Assembly (NCBI RefSeq): GCF_028550435.1
Contig: NZ_JAQQKV010000001.1
Span: forward strand, 434,001 to 498,000
DNA length: 64,000 bases
Source of the DNA: Asticcacaulis machinosus
Lineage (GTDB): Bacteria > Pseudomonadota > Alphaproteobacteria > Caulobacterales > Caulobacteraceae
Direction: 5' to 3'
A program made the position numbers and the translations under genes. The number at the start of each line of letters is the position of its first letter. Position 1 is the stretch's first letter. Below are positions 37,065-46,116 of this stretch, in pieces. The notes beneath the pieces were generated by a model, which saw only the letters and a program-made list of their open reading frames with translations, was not told the DNA's origin and made no database searches.

Positions 37065-37511
37065 GTGCTCCAGTTGTTCGATGCCCGTTTAGGAACCATT
37101 ATTGTTATAGCTATATGTTGTCTGGCGTTAGGTTTAGGAACTTGGCGAGAACGAATTGCCGGCTTTATTTATGCCTCATCATATAGTTTTGCGATTGCCC
37201 TTCAGCCCAAGCTTTCAGAAGCCATACATTTTGCTTTCGTTATTCGGGATGTTGTATGCTTAACCACGTTTATAATGCTTTGCTGGAAATCAGTGAACGC
37301 ATGGCCCGTATGGGCCTGTTTCTGCCAAGCCATCAGCGTGACCGTTCATATTGCATACAGCAGTCAACCCACACCGACCAATACAGCAACCAGTCAATGG
37401 GCGTATTACACCGTCATGGCCGTTTCGGGGTACGGTGTACTTTTGGCCTTATTAATAGGAACTTTGTCCGCCGTTCGCATAAAGCGCACAACAAAGAGAC
37501 TAAATTCCTAA
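37065..37511 (+). CDS. Small integral membrane protein (148 aa)
   Basis: A 148-residue protein with four predicted membrane helices (about 10-28, 32-50, 58-82, 118-138) separated by short loops and a basic C-terminus. The start is a GTG at 37065 preceded by CAGGGGGA. No family is recognised. Its stop codon lies in the palindrome that precedes the S24-type regulator gene, so the two genes are packed tightly. Confidence 0.7.
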   Translation: MLQLFDARLGTIIVIAICCLALGLGTWRERIAGFIYASSYSFAIALQPKLSEAIHFAFVIRDVVCLTTFIMLCWKSVNAWPVWACFCQAISVTVHIAYSSQPTPTNTATSQWAYYTVMAVSGYGVLLALLIGTLSAVRIKRTTKRLNS

Positions 37512-37546
37512 ACTTAGGTTGACATTCCCAAACCCAAATCTACTAT
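37507..37546 (+). promoter_or_regulatory. Promoter and palindrome of the S24-type regulator gene
   Basis: TTGACA at 37519-37524 and TACTAT at 37541-37546 form a sigma-70-like promoter with a 16-base spacer. The palindrome CCTAA-AC-TTAGG at 37507-37518 directly abuts the -35 box. An autoregulatory operator is a reasonable guess. The promoter ends 21 bases before the ATG. Confidence 0.55.
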
Positions 37547-37567
37547 TACGAATAGATTGAGGTTACG

Positions 37568-38203
37568 ATGGCACTGTCACACACAAACATCTGGGCCGCC
37601 ATTGATGCCCTTGCGAACAAGATGGCGACAACGCCGTCTGGTCTTGCGCGCCTCGCCAGACTTGACCCAACCAGCTTCAACAAATCAAAACGTTTATCAG
37701 GTGACCAGCCGCCCCGACCGCGGTGGCCGTCAACCGAGAGCCTGTCTAAGCTTTTAGAGGCAACAGGCATTAAATTTTCTGATTTCGCACTGCTGGCCGA
37801 AGGACGCGATCAGGGACGCGGCATTCCGCTTATTGGCATGGCGCAGGCCGGCAGTGACGGCTTGTTCGATGATCTGGGCTACCCGTTAGGACAAGGATGG
37901 GATGAGATCAAATTACCCGAAGACCATGCGGGGCTCTATGCGCTGGAAATATCCGGCGATTCCATGATGCCGCTTTATCGTGACGGCGATCGTATCCTGG
38001 TTGATCCTCATGCGGGACCGAATTTACGGCGGGGTGACAGGGTTGTGGTTAAAACGACAGACGGAGAAGTCATGGCCAAGGAACTGGTTCGCGAAACGCA
38101 TCTGTCAATAGAGTTGCGCTCACTCAATCCAAACTTTCCAAATCGGATGATTGAACGCACTCATATTATGTGGATTGCCCGTATTGTCTGGGCCAGCCAG
38201 TAG
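37568..38203 (+). CDS. HTH regulator with S24 (LexA/CI-like) peptidase domain
   Basis: A 211-residue LexA/CI-like regulator. Residues about 10-70 look like a helix-turn-helix domain (TPSGLARLARLDPTSFNKS). The S24 peptidase domain (about 85-205) has Ser132 in ISGDSMMP and Lys171 in VMAKEL, the expected dyad, and an Ala94-Gly95 pair in MAQAGSDG that is a candidate self-cleavage site. It could be a stress-responsive repressor that is inactivated by cleavage. It is not LexA itself, because its helix-turn-helix part is different. Confidence 0.85.
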   Translation: MALSHTNIWAAIDALANKMATTPSGLARLARLDPTSFNKSKRLSGDQPPRPRWPSTESLSKLLEATGIKFSDFALLAEGRDQGRGIPLIGMAQAGSDGLFDDLGYPLGQGWDEIKLPEDHAGLYALEISGDSMMPLYRDGDRILVDPHAGPNLRRGDRVVVKTTDGEVMAKELVRETHLSIELRSLNPNFPNRMIERTHIMWIARIVWASQ

Positions 38204-38208
38204 CCCAC

Positions 38209-39345
38209 CTATTTCAGACCATATTCCCATTCATAGGGTACCCCCGTATCCCCCAGAATAAATCTGACCAGTTCCGGAAACATCGTCTCGCTGCGCACAT
38301 CATTGGACAATATTACAACACAGCGCCTTGATGTTTCGACACAGACCCAGGTGTTAGCGGTGGTATCATTGTGACCGCCTTTGAAAAAGCCACGCCCCTG
38401 CGGCCCGCTGAATACCACTAACCCCAAACCGGCATATAAATCCGGCCGTTGCCTTTCGGCAGGTAGTTCCGGCTGAAGGGTTGGAAATTGCGACGCCGTC
38501 GTAATTTTAAGCTGAGGCTTGACGATTTCTGCCCGCGCTTCAGCACTCAGGCCATCCCCTCTTACGAAAGCCGCGGCAAATCTGGCAAAATCGGCAATAG
38601 TCGTATCCATAGACCCGGCCACCCGAACTTTTGATCGTTCGTCATGCGGTTCGGGCACACCCTTTATATCCCAGCCATCTGCCAGATTTTGGGCGAAATC
38701 CTCCCGCCAGATCAGGCTTGTGCTTGTCATTCCGTGTGTGCTGAAAATCCGGTCAGTCTCAGCGCCCAGACTCCCCCCTAAACCCGTTTCAATCGCGAAC
38801 TGCAATGTCAGCAGCCCATCACCTGAATAGGCATAGCGCGCCCCAGGGTCGAAATGAAACCTCAGCTTTTCATCGGGTTCCAGAAAGCCGAAATTGGCAA
38901 AACCAGAACTATGAGCCAGTAAAATCCGCGGCGTCAGTTTTCGCCAGCGCTCATCAAGCGCCGACCAGTCCGTATATCGATTGACGATGTCTGGAGAATT
39001 ATATGACGGCAACGGTGCAGCCAGATATTCTTCAATTGAAGTATCCAGATCGATCCGCTCCTGATCAACCAATTGCATGACTGTATAGGCAAACACCGTC
39101 TTGGTCAGTGATGCACCATACATGACCGTATCTTCGGTGAGAGGATCCCCCTTGGCATTACGCACACCATAGGCGTTAACATAAATGACCTGGCCTTGAT
39201 CAATAACGGCAATCGCTATCCCCTTCGCACCGGTTTCCGTCATAACCCGCGCGACCTCAGCATTTATGGCTGATGGCTGAGGTATATCGCGCCCTGTCGC
39301 CATAGACGGTAGTAAAGCCAGTACGCCAAGGATAAACCCACGCAT
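38209..39345 (-). CDS. Serine hydrolase of the beta-lactamase (class C / esterase) fold
   Basis: A 378-residue exported protein; the signal peptide MRGFILGVLALLPSMATG starts at the ATG at 39345. The SXXK nucleophile motif is SLTK and the second motif is YAYSGDG. A late FKGGHNDT segment corresponds to the third (KTG/HTG-like) motif. Such proteins may be esterases, DD-peptidases or beta-lactamases; the sequence does not decide. Its ribosome binding site GGGGGA lies in the 3' arm of a hairpin just upstream. It follows lysK on the same strand. Confidence 0.87.
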   Translation of the reverse strand: MRGFILGVLALLPSMATGRDIPQPSAINAEVARVMTETGAKGIAIAVIDQGQVIYVNAYGVRNAKGDPLTEDTVMYGASLTKTVFAYTVMQLVDQERIDLDTSIEEYLAAPLPSYNSPDIVNRYTDWSALDERWRKLTPRILLAHSSGFANFGFLEPDEKLRFHFDPGARYAYSGDGLLTLQFAIETGLGGSLGAETDRIFSTHGMTSTSLIWREDFAQNLADGWDIKGVPEPHDERSKVRVAGSMDTTIADFARFAAAFVRGDGLSAEARAEIVKPQLKITTASQFPTLQPELPAERQRPDLYAGLGLVVFSGPQGRGFFKGGHNDTTANTWVCVETSRRCVVILSNDVRSETMFPELVRFILGDTGVPYEWEYGLK

Positions 39346-39373
39346 AAAAATCCCCCGGAAAACCAACCGGGGG
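39346..39373 (-). terminator. Hairpin behind lysK overlapping the next gene's ribosome binding site
   Basis: On the minus strand CCCCCGG-TTGGTTTT-CCGGGGG is followed by ATTTTT and then the ATG of the beta-lactamase-fold gene. The 7-bp GC stem plus T-tract looks like an intrinsic terminator for lysK. Its 3' arm includes the GGGGGA that would serve as Shine-Dalgarno sequence for the downstream gene. Confidence 0.75.
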
Positions 39374-39401
39374 ATAATCTTAATCTAATACCGCTTTAAG
39401 T

Positions 39402-41075
39402 CTAGGCCCCGGCCAACTCGCCACTGATGCCCTGATCCAGTAGAGCGATAGTGCGTTCCAGCCCAAAAATCGCGACGAATGACCCAAAGCGCGGCCCTTG
39501 GGATTGCCCCAGTAAGACTTCATACAGTGCCTGAAACCACGCCCGTAACGGCTCAAATTCGTGTACTTTTCCGACCTCAAAGACGAGATTTTGAATGATC
39601 TCCGCGTCGCGGGTCTCAGGGTCAAGGGCCGCAAACCTAGCCCGTAAATCCTTCAAGGCCGCCAGTTCTTTTTCATCCGGTAACCGGAAAGTTTTGGCCG
39701 GCTTTACGAAGTCTTCGAAATAGTTGAGCGCATAGCCCGCCAGACGATCCAGCAACGGCTCGGACTCCGGCGTAGCGCCGGGGATATAGGCGCGCAGGAA
39801 GCCCCACAGCGTCTCTTTGTCCGACGCATTGGCTGCCGACACCAGATTAAGCATCAAGCCAAAGGTCACCGGCATGGCCTTTGGCGGCACATCACGGCGA
39901 TGAACGTACCAGACCGGATTTTCGATCTGCTTTTCAGCTTCCTGCCTTGGGTAGGCTTCCAACTGCTGCAAATACTCATCCGTGGCCCGCGGGATCACGT
40001 CGAAATAAAGCTTTTTCGCTGATTTGGGCGACTGGAACATGTAATAGGCCAAAGATTCCGGCGCGCCATAACGCAACCAATCCTCCATTGTCAGGCCATT
40101 GCCCTTTGACTTGGAGATCTTTTGACCGGCCTCGTCCAGAAACAACTCGTAATTGAACCCTTCGGGTGGAACACCATCCAGAACCTTGCATATCTGGGAG
40201 GATACCTTAACCGAGTCGATCAGGTCCTTGCCGGCCATTTCGTAGTCAACCCCAAGGGCTGCCCAGCGCATCGCCCAGTCAGGCTTCCACTGCATTTTGA
40301 CATGGCCGCCGGTGACCGGAATTTCAAAGCGTTCGCCCTCTTCCTCAAACACAATCGTGCCCTTGGACACATTGCGCTCCAGCGTCGGCACCTGCAGCAC
40401 ATTGCCGGTCTTAGGCGATACCGGCAGGAAACAACTATAGGTCGCCCGACGATCAGGCCCCAGCGTCGGCAGCATGACCGCCTGAATCCGGTCAAACCGC
40501 TCCAGCGCCAGCAAAAGCTTTTCGTCGAACATGCCACCTTTGTAGCAGTCGGTTGAGGACATGAATTCATACTCAAAACCAAAGCCGTCAAGGAAAGCCC
40601 GCAAACGGGCATTATTATGCGCCCCGAAGCTTTCATGCGTCCCGAACGGATCGCGTACCACGGTCAGGGGCTTATTGAGGTCTTCGCGCAAAACCTCAGA
40701 ATTCGGGATACCGTCCGGCACCTTGCGCAGGCCGTCCATATCATCCGAAAACGCAATCAACCGTGTGCGCCATGCACCGTCCGTCAGGGCTTCAAAAGCC
40801 TGACGCACCATAGTGGTGCGCGCCACTTCGCCAAAGGTACCGATATGCGGCAGCCCCGACGGGCCATAGCCGGTTTCAAATATGATCGCACGCCCCAAGC
40901 CCTCAAAGGTTTTGAGCGCTTCGTCGGTTTTACCCGCCTGAATAAGTTCCAGCGCCCGTTTCTGATCCCCGGCATCCTTCAGACGCATTTTAAGCACACG
41001 CGCCAAAGTGGCTCTGGCCTGCTCAAAAGGCCATGCGCGGCCCACGTGTGCGAGCGTTGAAAGCTGTTGGGACAT
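39402..41075 (-). CDS. lysK: Lysyl-tRNA synthetase, class I
   Basis: A 557-residue class I LysRS, the form found in archaea, spirochaetes and most alphaproteobacteria. The HIGH-type motif is in [12 protein letters not shown] and the KMSKS-type motif is KISKSKGNG. The anticodon-binding helical bundle fills the C-terminus. It charges tRNA-Lys. It is separated from the downstream gene by the hairpin at 39352-39373. Confidence 0.97.
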   Translation of the reverse strand: MSQQLSTLAHVGRAWPFEQARATLARVLKMRLKDAGDQKRALELIQAGKTDEALKTFEGLGRAIIFETGYGPSGLPHIGTFGEVARTTMVRQAFEALTDGAWRTRLIAFSDDMDGLRKVPDGIPNSEVLREDLNKPLTVVRDPFGTHESFGAHNNARLRAFLDGFGFEYEFMSSTDCYKGGMFDEKLLLALERFDRIQAVMLPTLGPDRRATYSCFLPVSPKTGNVLQVPTLERNVSKGTIVFEEEGERFEIPVTGGHVKMQWKPDWAMRWAALGVDYEMAGKDLIDSVKVSSQICKVLDGVPPEGFNYELFLDEAGQKISKSKGNGLTMEDWLRYGAPESLAYYMFQSPKSAKKLYFDVIPRATDEYLQQLEAYPRQEAEKQIENPVWYVHRRDVPPKAMPVTFGLMLNLVSAANASDKETLWGFLRAYIPGATPESEPLLDRLAGYALNYFEDFVKPAKTFRLPDEKELAALKDLRARFAALDPETRDAEIIQNLVFEVGKVHEFEPLRAWFQALYEVLLGQSQGPRFGSFVAIFGLERTIALLDQGISGELAGA

Positions 41076-41254
41076 GAACTAACCCTTAGTGAAACTCTTA
41101 ATGCCACATGCCTTGGCGGAACACCCCACAGGTGTCAAGCCATACGAACAGCCCGCAATTGACGAACCCATATTTTTTCAACCTATGGCATTGCAAATAT
41201 GTCATATCCCGGGTTTATGCTTTCCGTAATTATTTGCTTATGGGGGGGCATTCT

Positions 41255-42709
41255 ATGAAATCTTTAAATCCTTCATCCGCGATCCGTCACAAGCGGCGGT
41301 TAGCGATCTGGCTAATTATGCCTGCAATCATCAGCCTTCATGCCTGTGGCGGCGGAGGCGGCGGATCATCGGGCGGAGGATCAGGGAGCGGAGGATCCTC
41401 CTCGTCATCGTCTTCGTCAGTTGCGGCCACAGCCTATGTTGGCGGCAACGAATTTTTAGTAAATACAGGTGTTGAGCTCGACCAGACCGCCCCACGGGCG
41501 ACAACCCTTAATAATGGCAATGTCGTTATCAACTGGGTTACCAGCCTTGGCACTGTAGGCAGCATCCCACTTTCAGAGATCAGGGCACAGATTGTAACCG
41601 CAGATGGTATTAAATCCGGTGCCGAGATTATTGCCTCGTCAGGAACAGCTTTCAGCAATAATTCCCATCGTCACATACAGCCAAGTATCTCCCGTTTGCA
41701 AAGCGGAGGCTTTGGCATAGTTTATATTTCCAACGGACACATCACCACCACACCGGCAAATGCAGCTACCGATGGCCCTATTTTTGCCCGTGAGTTTTCG
41801 GCGACAGGCACCGCCCTCACCGATGCGAGCGTGCCTCCCCTTACATATAACTATAATGGCCAACTTATAGGTGCTGCCGGACGCCAGCGTCAGCCGCAGT
41901 TCACCACGTTGAGCGACGGTCGCTTACTGCTTAGCTGGACTGAACATAATCTTCAGGCTATGTTGGGCGGTGATGGAGATTCCTTGTCCGTAAAGGCTCA
42001 ACTTTTTACAGCAGATGCTGATGAATTATCACCCGCGTTTATTGTAAATACATCGACGACCGGCCAACAAAGTACACCACGTGTCGCCGCGCTTACTAAT
42101 GGCGGTTTTGTCATTGTATGGCAGGATTATAACGGCTCAGTCAGTGGCAATTTAATCATCAAGTTAAGGGCTCAAATATATAACAGCACCGGCGCAAAAG
42201 TCGGCAGCGAATTCCTAATCAAGGACTCGCCGGGCTTACTTCAATCGACACCAAGTATAGCTGCCCTTCCGAACGGTCAGTTCGTCATATCCTGGTCCGA
42301 GGCCACAGCCACCACAAGCACTGAAGATGAAGCCTATGCGCAGATTTTTGACGCGACTGGTGCGCGCATAGGCACGATCATTACACTGGCGACCAATACG
42401 GCTGGTCGCCAGGTTGCACCTGAGATTACAGGATTGCCTAATGGACATTTTGTGGCGATCTGGGGCGACACTAGCGGTGTTTTAGGAGATACCGATGGCT
42501 TCGGTCTGAAAGGACAGGTATTCACATCCGCAGGAACGCGCTTCGGCAGCGAATTTCTGGTAAATACCTACACCTCAGGCAATCAAACCTTCCCCGCAGT
42601 CACGCCGCTGAACACAAACGGATTTTTAGTGACCTGGGTAGACCTTAGCGGGACATTGGGAGATTCAAGCGGTACAAGCATAAAAGCCCGCATATTTAAA
42701 TTAAATTAA
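41255..42709 (+). CDS. Repeat-containing lipoprotein with Gly/Ser tract
   Basis: A 484-residue predicted lipoprotein from the ATG at 41255. The signal ends in the lipobox LHAC, immediately followed by a tract of Gly and then Ser. The rest holds about six repeats of 45-60 residues sharing the pattern FLVNT-x-Q-x-P-x-L-x-NG-F-x-V-x-W (e.g. NGGFVIVWQD, NGQFVISWSE, NGHFVAIWGD, TNGFLVTWVD), suggesting a beta-propeller. It is probably surface-exposed or periplasmic. The function is not known. A strong terminator follows. Confidence 0.82.
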   Translation: MKSLNPSSAIRHKRRLAIWLIMPAIISLHACGGGGGGSSGGGSGSGGSSSSSSSSVAATAYVGGNEFLVNTGVELDQTAPRATTLNNGNVVINWVTSLGTVGSIPLSEIRAQIVTADGIKSGAEIIASSGTAFSNNSHRHIQPSISRLQSGGFGIVYISNGHITTTPANAATDGPIFAREFSATGTALTDASVPPLTYNYNGQLIGAAGRQRQPQFTTLSDGRLLLSWTEHNLQAMLGGDGDSLSVKAQLFTADADELSPAFIVNTSTTGQQSTPRVAALTNGGFVIVWQDYNGSVSGNLIIKLRAQIYNSTGAKVGSEFLIKDSPGLLQSTPSIAALPNGQFVISWSEATATTSTEDEAYAQIFDATGARIGTIITLATNTAGRQVAPEITGLPNGHFVAIWGDTSGVLGDTDGFGLKGQVFTSAGTRFGSEFLVNTYTSGNQTFPAVTPLNTNGFLVTWVDLSGTLGDSSGTSIKARIFKLN

Positions 42710-42732
42710 TCCTTGAGTTTCTAATTATGTTT

Positions 42733-42760
42733 AGCGCCGGTTGTTTCAACCGGCGCTTTT
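42733..42760 (+). terminator. Intrinsic terminator
   Basis: AGCGCCGGTTG-TTT-CAACCGGCGCT, an 11-bp perfect stem, followed by TTTTCGTTTTT. It ends the repeat lipoprotein transcript 25 bases after the stop. Confidence 0.93.
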
Positions 42761-42817
42761 CGTTTTTATATGGCTTGTATAAGGCATGACTTGACGCGGC
42801 TTAACATTAGAGGTAAG

Positions 42818-42833
42818 TTTACGTTAACGTCAA
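42818..42833. promoter_or_regulatory. LiuR-like MerR operator
   Basis: TTTACG-TTAA-CGTCAA is an inverted repeat with one mismatch, close to the TTTACGTNNACGTAAA-type sites known for LiuR regulators in Proteobacteria. It lies 17 bases before the MerR start, and a further GTAAAC half-site follows. Autoregulation and control of the downstream acyl-CoA dehydrogenase are the expected roles. Confidence 0.65.
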
Positions 42834-42849
42834 TGTAAACAAAAGACCG

Positions 42850-43266
42850 ATGGAAACGCCGCATACCCTCGATACCGGTGAAAAACCCCGCACCTATTCC
42901 ATTCGCCAGTTATCGAAGGAATTCGATGTCACCGCGCGCGCCCTTAGATTTTATGAGGATAAGGGCCTGATATCGCCTGAGCGCAAAGGACAGACCCGCA
43001 TCTATTCCGCGCGTGATCGGGCCCGTCTTCAGCTCATCCTGCGTGGCAAGAGACTGGGCTTTTCCCTTGTTGAAATTCATGAAATTCTCGATCTATACAC
43101 GCCCAAGGACCGCGGCGCTCAACAAATTCGGGCGACCTTGGCCAAATACCGCGTCCAGATCGAAAACCTCAAGCGCCAGCGCGAAGATCTGGAAGGCGCC
43201 ATTCACGATATGCAAAATGGCTGCGCGTGGATGGAAGATGAGTTGAAAAAACTCGAAAATAAATAA
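42850..43266 (+). CDS. MerR family regulator, LiuR-like
   Basis: A 138-residue MerR protein. The winged helix-turn-helix (about 14-85) has YSIRQLSKEFDVTARALRFY and DKGLISPERKGQTRIYS, and a long dimerisation helix follows (about 95-137). No metal-binding Cys pair is apparent, which fits the acyl-CoA-responsive LiuR group and not the metal sensors. It sits 44 bases upstream of an acyl-CoA dehydrogenase on the same strand, matching the liu/fatty-acid regulon arrangement. Confidence 0.88.
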   Translation: METPHTLDTGEKPRTYSIRQLSKEFDVTARALRFYEDKGLISPERKGQTRIYSARDRARLQLILRGKRLGFSLVEIHEILDLYTPKDRGAQQIRATLAKYRVQIENLKRQREDLEGAIHDMQNGCAWMEDELKKLENK

Positions 43267-43310
43267 CTCCGCGGTCGACATAAGGACCGCGCTACTACAG
43301 GCAGGCAATC

Positions 43311-45095
43311 ATGGCTTACACAGCTCCCGTACGCGACTATCAGTTTCTGTTTGACAAGGTTTTCAAAATCGAGGGCCTTACTAATCTGGCGGGGTTTGGT
43401 GACGCCAGCCTTGATACGGTCATGCAAATCCTCGATGAGGCGGCCAAGTTCGCGCAGGATGTGATTGCCCCGCTCAATGGCCCCGGCGATAAGCAGGGCT
43501 GCGTCCTCAATGCTGACCATAGTGTAACGGCTCCCGATGGCTATAAAGAGGCCTATCAGGCCCTAATCGAAGCGGGCTGGACGTCATTAAGCGGATCACC
43601 CGACTATGGCGGTCAAGGCTTGCCACATTTCGTCAACATGGCCTTTTCGGAGTTTTTGACGGGCGCCAGTTCAGCCTTTGCCATGTATCCCGGCCTGACC
43701 GAAGGCGCGATCGCCGCCCTAACCGCCGGCGGCACGGATGCGCAAAAAGCCCTTTACCTGCCCAAGCTGATTTCCGGCGAATGGTCAGGCACCATGAACC
43801 TGACCGAGCCCCATTGCGGTACGGATCTGGGCCTTCTGCGCACTAAGGCCAAGGACAAGGGCGATGGCACCTACGCCATCACCGGCCAGAAAATCTGGAT
43901 CAGTGCCGGTGAACATGACTTTACCGGCAACATCTGCCATCTGGTGCTGGCCCGCGCCGAAGGTGCGCCCGAAGGCGTCAAGGGCATTTCCCTGTTCCTG
44001 GTGCCCAAGTTCATCCCCGATGCCGACGGAAACCCCGGTGAGCGCAACAGCCTGCACTGCGCCGGGCTGGAACATAAGATGGGTATTCACGGCAATTCGA
44101 CCTGCGTGATGGTCTATGAAGAGGCAACCGGCTGGCTGCTCGGCAACCTGCATGAAGGCTTGAAAATCATGTTCTACATGATGAATAACGCCCGTCTTGG
44201 CGTGGGTCTGCAAGGGCTGGCGATCGGGCACGCCGCCTATGTTGCTGCCGCCGAATTCGCTAAGGATCGCCTGCAAGGCCGCGCTCTGACCGGGCCCAAA
44301 TCTCCGGACAAACCGGCTGACAGCATATTAGTGCACCCAGATGTGCGCCGGATGCTGCTGGAGAGCCGCAGCATTCTTGAAGCTGGTCGCGCCTTCATCG
44401 CCTGGGTGGCGTTGCAAGCCGATCTCGCTCACGCCTCCGAGGATGAAAAAACCCGTGAAAAAGCCAGCGACTATATGGCGTTGCTCACACCGGTGGTTAA
44501 GGGCTATCTGACCGAAAAAGGCCTTAAGGTCACGCAAGATTCCATGCAGGTGCACGGCGGGTCCGGCTTTACGGAGCACTTCCCGGCCTCGCAATATATG
44601 CGCGATGTCCGCATCACGCTTATCTACGAAGGCACCAACGGCATTCAGGCGCTGGATCTGGTGGGCCGCAAACTGCCGTCCAAAGGCGGCCGCTCTATCA
44701 TGAGCTTCTTTGCCGAAATCGACGCCTATGTTTCCGAACATGAAACAGGCAAAGCGCCCGAATTTGTCGCTGCCCTGAAAATCACCAAGGCCAAGCTTCA
44801 GGACGCCACCATGTGGCTGATGCAAAACGGCATGACCAATCCGGACAATGCCGCGGCGGCATCGATGGATTACCTGTGCCTGTTCGGCCTGACCAGCCTC
44901 AACTACATGTGGGCCATGATGGCTGAGGCCGCACAAGCAGAGGTCGATGCGGGCTCTGATGATCCCTATTATGACACCAAGCTCAAGGTCGGTCGCGTCT
45001 TCCTTGAGCGCGTCTTGCCCGAAGCCGATTCGCATCTGTTGAAGCTAAAGAGCGGTTCAGAGGCCCTAATGGCTCTGACCGACGATCAGTTTTAG
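43311..45095 (+). CDS. Acyl-CoA dehydrogenase (DmdC/FadE-like), copy 2
   Basis: A 594-residue acyl-CoA dehydrogenase. It contains ISGEWSGTMNLTEPHCGTDL, HKMGIHGNSTCVMVYEEATG, VHGGSGFTEHFPASQYMRD and IYEGTNGIQALDLVGRKL, matching the copy at 11881 segment by segment. The C-terminal part has the long extension of the about-590-residue subgroup. The preceding MerR gene and its operator suggest control by acyl-CoA or branched-chain intermediates. FAD-dependent acyl-CoA dehydrogenation is the reaction; the chain specificity is open. Confidence 0.94.
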   Translation: MAYTAPVRDYQFLFDKVFKIEGLTNLAGFGDASLDTVMQILDEAAKFAQDVIAPLNGPGDKQGCVLNADHSVTAPDGYKEAYQALIEAGWTSLSGSPDYGGQGLPHFVNMAFSEFLTGASSAFAMYPGLTEGAIAALTAGGTDAQKALYLPKLISGEWSGTMNLTEPHCGTDLGLLRTKAKDKGDGTYAITGQKIWISAGEHDFTGNICHLVLARAEGAPEGVKGISLFLVPKFIPDADGNPGERNSLHCAGLEHKMGIHGNSTCVMVYEEATGWLLGNLHEGLKIMFYMMNNARLGVGLQGLAIGHAAYVAAAEFAKDRLQGRALTGPKSPDKPADSILVHPDVRRMLLESRSILEAGRAFIAWVALQADLAHASEDEKTREKASDYMALLTPVVKGYLTEKGLKVTQDSMQVHGGSGFTEHFPASQYMRDVRITLIYEGTNGIQALDLVGRKLPSKGGRSIMSFFAEIDAYVSEHETGKAPEFVAALKITKAKLQDATMWLMQNGMTNPDNAAAASMDYLCLFGLTSLNYMWAMMAEAAQAEVDAGSDDPYYDTKLKVGRVFLERVLPEADSHLLKLKSGSEALMALTDDQF

Positions 45096-45248
45096 CCAAT
45101 TTAGGGACATTTACGCATCACAAACCCGTAAACCGGGTATCGCTCACTGAAAAAAGGGTTAACAAACCCGAACACCCTGCGTTAACTATTGCAACGCACG
45201 AAATAGTCCCGCCTTAAGCGGCTATAGGGTGTTTTTCAGGAGGGCAAT

Positions 45249-46106
45249 ATGAAGTTACCGGTAATAACCGGCATGGGTGTATGTGTGGCCTTATGTCTTG
45301 GGGCATCAACGCACGCGCTGGCTCAGACCGCGGCTGATGCCCGTCAATTTCTGGCATCGCCTGAATACCGGTTGCACAACAATCCTTCGATCACCTACGA
45401 CGATGTCCTGGTCAAAAAAGCGCGCACCTTGATCGGTCAGCGTCAGTATAAGGCTGCACTGAAGGTGCTTGATGAACTTGATACTTTTGATGGCTTCGAT
45501 ACGGCCCGCATCAACTATGTGCCTGATATAGCCATCCTGGCCTTAGCGTCTGATAACATTGATCAGTATAATTTTTTCCGCATTCTGGCATTGGATGCAG
45601 CTCGTGTTTCCAGTACTAAAACGGTGTGTAAGCAGAACCCGTATTACCACCTGCAATCGGAAACCGACGTCGCGTTTGAACGTCCTGACGACATTACGAC
45701 CCGCATCTGCTCCAGCAGCCTGACCGTCAATAAACAGGTCGCCCTGAACTCAGATTTTGAAGCTAAACTGGCCTTTCTGAGCGGAACGCCTATAGGCCCC
45801 CGGCCTTATATAGCAGAGGCCCCTGCCGCGCCCACAACCACAGAACCCCCGATCATGGTCATGTCGGTACGGCTTGATCCGGCATCGTCGTCAGGATCTG
45901 CTGATCAAGCGGCAGTCGAACCTGCCAGCCCGCAAGCGGTTGTTGCGCTGCCTTCGGCCCCCTTGCCCTACACAATACTCTATGCGCCCGCGAGCGAAGA
46001 CACAGCAACGACCGCAATCCCAACGCCTAAGCGCAAAACAGAATGGGTCATTCCCGCCAAGGACGGCGAGACCGAAAAACCCTATCGGCCCCACCGTAAA
46101 AAGTAA
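45249..46106 (+). CDS. Exported hypothetical protein (285 aa)
   Basis: An unrecognised 285-residue protein with a clear signal peptide (cleavage after THALAQ). The N-terminal third may hold a TPR-like helical pair (KKARTLIGQRQYKAALKVLD). Two cysteines (VCKQNP, RICSSS) could pair. The C-terminal third is Pro/Ala-rich and ends in a Lys/Arg-rich tail, so it is probably a periplasmic protein with a flexible linker. CAGGAGGGC precedes the ATG at 45249. It is convergent with a peroxiredoxin gene. Confidence 0.75.
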   Translation: MKLPVITGMGVCVALCLGASTHALAQTAADARQFLASPEYRLHNNPSITYDDVLVKKARTLIGQRQYKAALKVLDELDTFDGFDTARINYVPDIAILALASDNIDQYNFFRILALDAARVSSTKTVCKQNPYYHLQSETDVAFERPDDITTRICSSSLTVNKQVALNSDFEAKLAFLSGTPIGPRPYIAEAPAAPTTTEPPIMVMSVRLDPASSSGSADQAAVEPASPQAVVALPSAPLPYTILYAPASEDTATTAIPTPKRKTEWVIPAKDGETEKPYRPHRKK

Positions 46107-46116
46107 CAACAGCTAA

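Noticed and set aside
45110-45240. Possible CtrA sites (GTTAAC at two places) and a weak ACCCG/CGGGT hairpin after the acyl-CoA dehydrogenase
   Set aside because: The TTAA spacing does not fit the CtrA consensus of TTAA-N7-TTAA, and a 5-bp stem is too weak to call a terminator.
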